Below, one piece after another: positions 6,133 through 6,967 of a DNA stretch of 6,967 nucleotides (position 1 is the stretch's first letter; the number at the start of each line of letters is the position of its first letter). A model generated the notes under the pieces. That model worked only from the letters and a program-made list of their open reading frames with translations. It did no database searches and was not told the origin of the DNA. Made by a program: the position numbers and the translations under genes. Source of the stretch: Lachnospiraceae bacterium (GTDB lineage: Bacteria; Bacillota; Clostridia; Lachnospirales; Lachnospiraceae); NCBI GenBank assembly GCA_024691145.1, contig JAILNW010000313.1, positions 1-6,967 on the forward strand, written 5' to 3'.

Positions 6133-6967
6133 ATGTACGATTACACATCTATGATTCTTAATGTAGACGATTTAATTATGTCTGCTTTAAGAGAGGATAT
6201 TACAAGTGAAGATATAACAACTAATGCTATTATGAAGGAGGACAAAAGAGGACAGGTTAATCTTATCTGCAAGGAAGATGGTGTTATTGCCGGACTTCAG
6301 GTTTATAAGAGAGTTTTTGAACTTCTTGATAAGGATGCTACAGTTGATATGAAGGTTAAGGATGGAGATGAAGTTAAAAAGGGTCAGTTATTAGCTGTTT
6401 TAACTGCTGATGTTAAGGCTATTCTTTCTGGAGAGAGAACTGCTCTTAATTACCTTCAGAGAATGAGTGGTATAGCTTCTCATACAAGAAAGATGGTTAA
6501 TCTGCTTAAGGGAAGCAAAACAAGACTTCTTGATACAAGAAAAACTACACCTAATAATAGAATATTTGAAAAGTATGCTGTTAAAGTTGGTGGTGGATGT
6601 AATCACAGATATAATCTTTCAGATGGAATATTAATAAAAGATAATCATATAGATGCAGCAGGAGGAGTTAAAAATGCTGTACTTATGGCTAAGGAATATG
6701 CTCCATTTGTTAGAAAAATAGAGGTTGAAGTTGAGAATCTTGATATGCTTAATGAAGCACTTGAAGCTGGAGCAGATATTATTATGCTTGATAACATGAC
6801 TACTGAGATGATGAAGGAAGCTGTTAAGATTATTGATGGCAGGGCTGTTACAGAATGTTCAGGAAATGTTACTGAGGACAGAATAGATGATATTATATCA
6901 ACAGGTGTTGATTTTGTATCAAGCGGTGCCTTAACTCATTCATCACCAGTTTTGGATATAAGTATGA
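6133..6967 (+). CDS. nadC: Nicotinate-nucleotide pyrophosphorylase, quinolinate phosphoribosyltransferase (NadC), 3' end cut
   Basis: NadC combines quinolinate with phosphoribosyl pyrophosphate and releases CO2 to give nicotinate mononucleotide, the point where de novo synthesis joins the main NAD route. The frame is open from ATG 6133 to the window end, 278 residues, only a few short of the usual 280-285. Active-site residues are present: Arg102 in SGERTALNYLQRMSGIA, Arg136-Lys137 in LDTRKTTPNNR, His158-Arg159 in GGGCNHRYNLSDG and Lys169 in LIKDNHI. All are three below the Mycobacterium tuberculosis numbering. EVEVENLD, DIIMLDNM, CSGNV and GVDFVSSGALTHS complete the C-terminal barrel. AGGAGGAG (6119-6126) overlaps the nadB stop and lies six bases before the ATG. 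NadA is not seen upstream and may follow beyond the edge. Confidence 0.96.
   Translation, partial: MYDYTSMILNVDDLIMSALREDITSEDITTNAIMKEDKRGQVNLICKEDGVIAGLQVYKRVFELLDKDATVDMKVKDGDEVKKGQLLAVLTADVKAILSGERTALNYLQRMSGIASHTRKMVNLLKGSKTRLLDTRKTTPNNRIFEKYAVKVGGGCNHRYNLSDGILIKDNHIDAAGGVKNAVLMAKEYAPFVRKIEVEVENLDMLNEALEAGADIIMLDNMTTEMMKEAVKIIDGRAVTECSGNVTEDRIDDIISTGVDFVSSGALTHSSPVLDISM

Noticed and set aside
1..6967. Mobile elements, CRISPR array, tRNA or rRNA genes
   Set aside because: No transposase, no direct-repeat array, and no tRNA- or rRNA-like sequence was seen; nearly all the DNA is explained by biosynthetic genes.

Overview
The window looks like chromosomal DNA from an anaerobic, low-GC Gram-positive bacterium of the class Clostridia. 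Lachnospiraceae is the best guess. The basis is the AT-rich sequence, the heavy use of AGA arginine codons and A/T-ending codons, the strong GGAGG-type ribosome binding sites, and a DUF2520/PanG-type protein at the head of a panBCD cluster. The genus cannot be fixed from the sequence alone.

Layout. Bases 1-254 hold the C-terminal end of an unrecognised protein. Bases 255-500 are non-coding and carry three things: a long GC-rich imperfect palindrome (266-362), a strong extended -10 promoter (393-421), and a roughly 70-nt leader with two small RNA structures. From 501 to the window end seven genes run rightward with short gaps: panG-like ketopantoate reductase (DUF2520), panB, panC, panD, coaBC, nadB and nadC. 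nadC is cut by the window edge only a few residues before its expected end. No convincing terminator lies between them, so this is probably one operon with possible internal promoters.

How the genes work together. PanB makes ketopantoate, the PanG-like enzyme would reduce it to pantoate, PanD makes beta-alanine from aspartate, and PanC joins the two into pantothenate. CoaBC then converts 4'-phosphopantothenate to 4'-phosphopantetheine. NadB and NadC belong to the de novo NAD route: NadB oxidises aspartate to iminoaspartate and NadC turns quinolinate into nicotinate mononucleotide. NadA, which links them, is not in the window. The operon therefore joins two cofactor routes, CoA and NAD, that both draw on L-aspartate.

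The most interesting non-coding signal is in the leader. A 13-bp hairpin (427-458) with exactly two single bulged adenosines matches what I recall of the published 'pan' RNA motif found upstream of pantothenate genes. It is followed by a second hairpin (472-495) that would bury the ribosome binding site of the first gene. The upstream palindrome (266-362) is a separate structured element, possibly a dispersed repeat or a structured RNA. All enzyme genes keep the known catalytic residues of their families and no gene appears broken.
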